DNA from: Thermoanaerobacterales bacterium UBA4877
GTDB lineage: Bacteria > Bacillota > Thermoanaerobacteria > Thermoanaerobacterales > UBA4877
Direction of reading: 5' to 3'
Assembly: GCA_002399345.1 (NCBI GenBank)
Contig: DHDL01000012.1
Span: 13,452-20,737 of the forward strand
Length of the DNA: 7,286 nucleotides
Below the pieces are notes generated by a model. That model made no database searches, was not told where the DNA came from, and saw only the letters and a list, made by a program, of their open reading frames with translations. Below, one piece after another: positions 6,467 to 7,286 of this stretch (position 1 is its first letter; every line of letters starts with the position of its first letter). Both the position numbers and the translations under genes were made by a program.

Positions 6467-7261
6467 ATGACAATGAAATTTTGCTCGCTGTCCAGCGGGA
6501 GCAGCGGGAATTCTACATACCTGGAAGCGGGCTCATCATCTGTGCTCATAGATGCAGGTTTTGCCGCCACCAGGATTATAAAGAGCATAAGGAATATAGG
6601 CTGTGACCCTTCCAGGCTGGACGCACTGCTTGTCACTCACGAACATGATGACCATATACGCGGCATACGGGTTCTTTTAAAGAGATATCCCGTACCCGTC
6701 ATCGGCACGCAGGCGACACTGGATGTTATAAAAAGGCGATACCCCGATATATCCAGCAGGTTTTTTATGCCCATAAACCATGAGGAATTCACACTAGGCG
6801 ATATGCAGATCACTCCTATACCTATATCCCACGATGCTGCCGATCCGGTGGGATATAGCATAAAAATCAGGGGCAGGAGAATTTCAATAGTAACGGACCT
6901 GGGATATGTGAGCTCAGAGGTGGTGAGCGGGGTAAAAGGTTCTGATCTTCTCCTCATTGAATCCAACCATGATGTGGAAATGCTCAGAAATGGCGGTTAT
7001 CCAGTATATCTCCAGAAGAGGATTCTCGGCTCCAAGGGCCATTTGTCCAATAAGGTTGCTGCAAGTCTTATTTCTTTTCTGTTGGAATCAAGGCAGGCAG
7101 GGCTCATATATTTAGGGCACTTGAGTAAGAATAACAACATGCCGGAGCTGGCTTTAAATACCGTAACCTCGATGCTTTCCCGTAGGGGACTTAAATATAA
7201 TAAGGAAGACATAAGACTGACCTGCAGAGATCATGCCAGTGAAATGGCGGAATTTGATTAA
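6467..7261 (+). CDS. walJ: WalJ (YycJ) metallo-beta-lactamase-fold hydrolase
   Basis: Cytoplasmic metallo-beta-lactamase-superfamily protein of 264 residues, the usual YycJ length. The N-terminus MTMKFCSLSSGSSGNSTYLE is the family hallmark. The metal ligands are in place: His58, His60, Asp62 and His63 in THEHDDH, His122 in PISHDA, Asp144 in VTDLG, and His218 in YLGHLS. A further conserved stretch is SKGHLSN (189-195). YycJ proteins are reported to be nuclease-like and tied to the WalRK regulon, with loss affecting the coupling of cell division to DNA replication and the cell-wall response; the physiological substrate is not established. The ATG at 6467 has GAGGGG (6454-6459) 7 bases upstream; ATG 6473 is a less well spaced alternative. 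The gene is separated from yycI by murA here, unlike the contiguous walRKHIJ order of Bacillus. The next gene starts 14 bases later. Confidence 0.93.
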   Translation: MTMKFCSLSSGSSGNSTYLEAGSSSVLIDAGFAATRIIKSIRNIGCDPSRLDALLVTHEHDDHIRGIRVLLKRYPVPVIGTQATLDVIKRRYPDISSRFFMPINHEEFTLGDMQITPIPISHDAADPVGYSIKIRGRRISIVTDLGYVSSEVVSGVKGSDLLLIESNHDVEMLRNGGYPVYLQKRILGSKGHLSNKVAASLISFLLESRQAGLIYLGHLSKNNNMPELALNTVTSMLSRRGLKYNKEDIRLTCRDHASEMAEFD

Positions 7262-7275
7262 AGGAGTGAAAAGTC

Positions 7276-7286
7276 ATGTATGAGGA
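7276..7286 (+). CDS. Start of the next gene, possibly HtrA-type serine protease
   Basis: Only ATG plus two full codons (M-Y-E) are in the window. AAGGAG at 7261-7266, overlapping the last base of the walJ stop codon, lies 9 bases before the ATG, so a real gene begins here and is co-transcribed with walJ. In walRK loci an htrA/degP-type protease gene usually follows yycJ; the identity is inferred from that neighbourhood alone. Confidence 0.5.

Noticed and set aside
6067..6636. Minus-strand open frame of 189 codons across the murA end and walJ start
   Set aside because: It passes straight through the murA terminator hairpin and the walJ promoter, and its translation is not protein-family-like.

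Overview
The window is a walRK (yycFG) locus, the essential cell-wall two-component system of low-GC Gram-positive bacteria. Everything reads on the + strand. WalR/WalK together with YycH, YycI and YycJ homologues point to Firmicutes. Heavy use of ATA isoleucine and AGG/AGA arginine codons, TTG starts, strong GGAGG-type ribosome sites, and a gene order that departs from the Bacillus/Staphylococcus one suggest a member of Clostridia sensu lato; the genus cannot be fixed from the sequence.

Layout: the 3' nine-tenths of walR (1-633) overlaps walK (620-2377, TTG start). An 85-base gap follows with no recognisable terminator. It holds four tandem TGTAAH half-sites at an exact 11-base period (2373-2411), i.e. 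three overlapping perfect WalR boxes, placed 10 bases upstream of a perfect TATAAT. This promoter faces an unrecognised 133-residue exported protein (2463-2864) with an Ig-like repeat pattern and not one Asp or Glu. Tightly behind it come a yycH-like gene (2889-4160) and a yycI-like gene (4170-4982), both single-pass membrane proteins expected to modulate WalK. A hairpin terminator (5012-5048) closes this unit. murA (5134-6387, TTG start) is a separate unit with its own terminator (6386-6420). walJ/yycJ (6467-7261) has its own extended -10 promoter and is followed by the start of another gene (7276 onward), likely htrA by neighbourhood only.

How it fits together: WalK senses a cell-envelope state and phosphorylates WalR. 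WalR would activate the promoter behind walK, raising the cationic exported protein and probably YycH/YycI, which feed back on WalK at the membrane. MurA makes the first committed peptidoglycan precursor, and WalJ is a metallo-beta-lactamase-fold hydrolase linked to cell-wall and division homeostasis. The least explained and most interesting element is the small acid-free secreted protein under the tandem WalR boxes. No RNA genes, mobile elements or CRISPR were seen, and no stretch of 300 bases lacks a gene.
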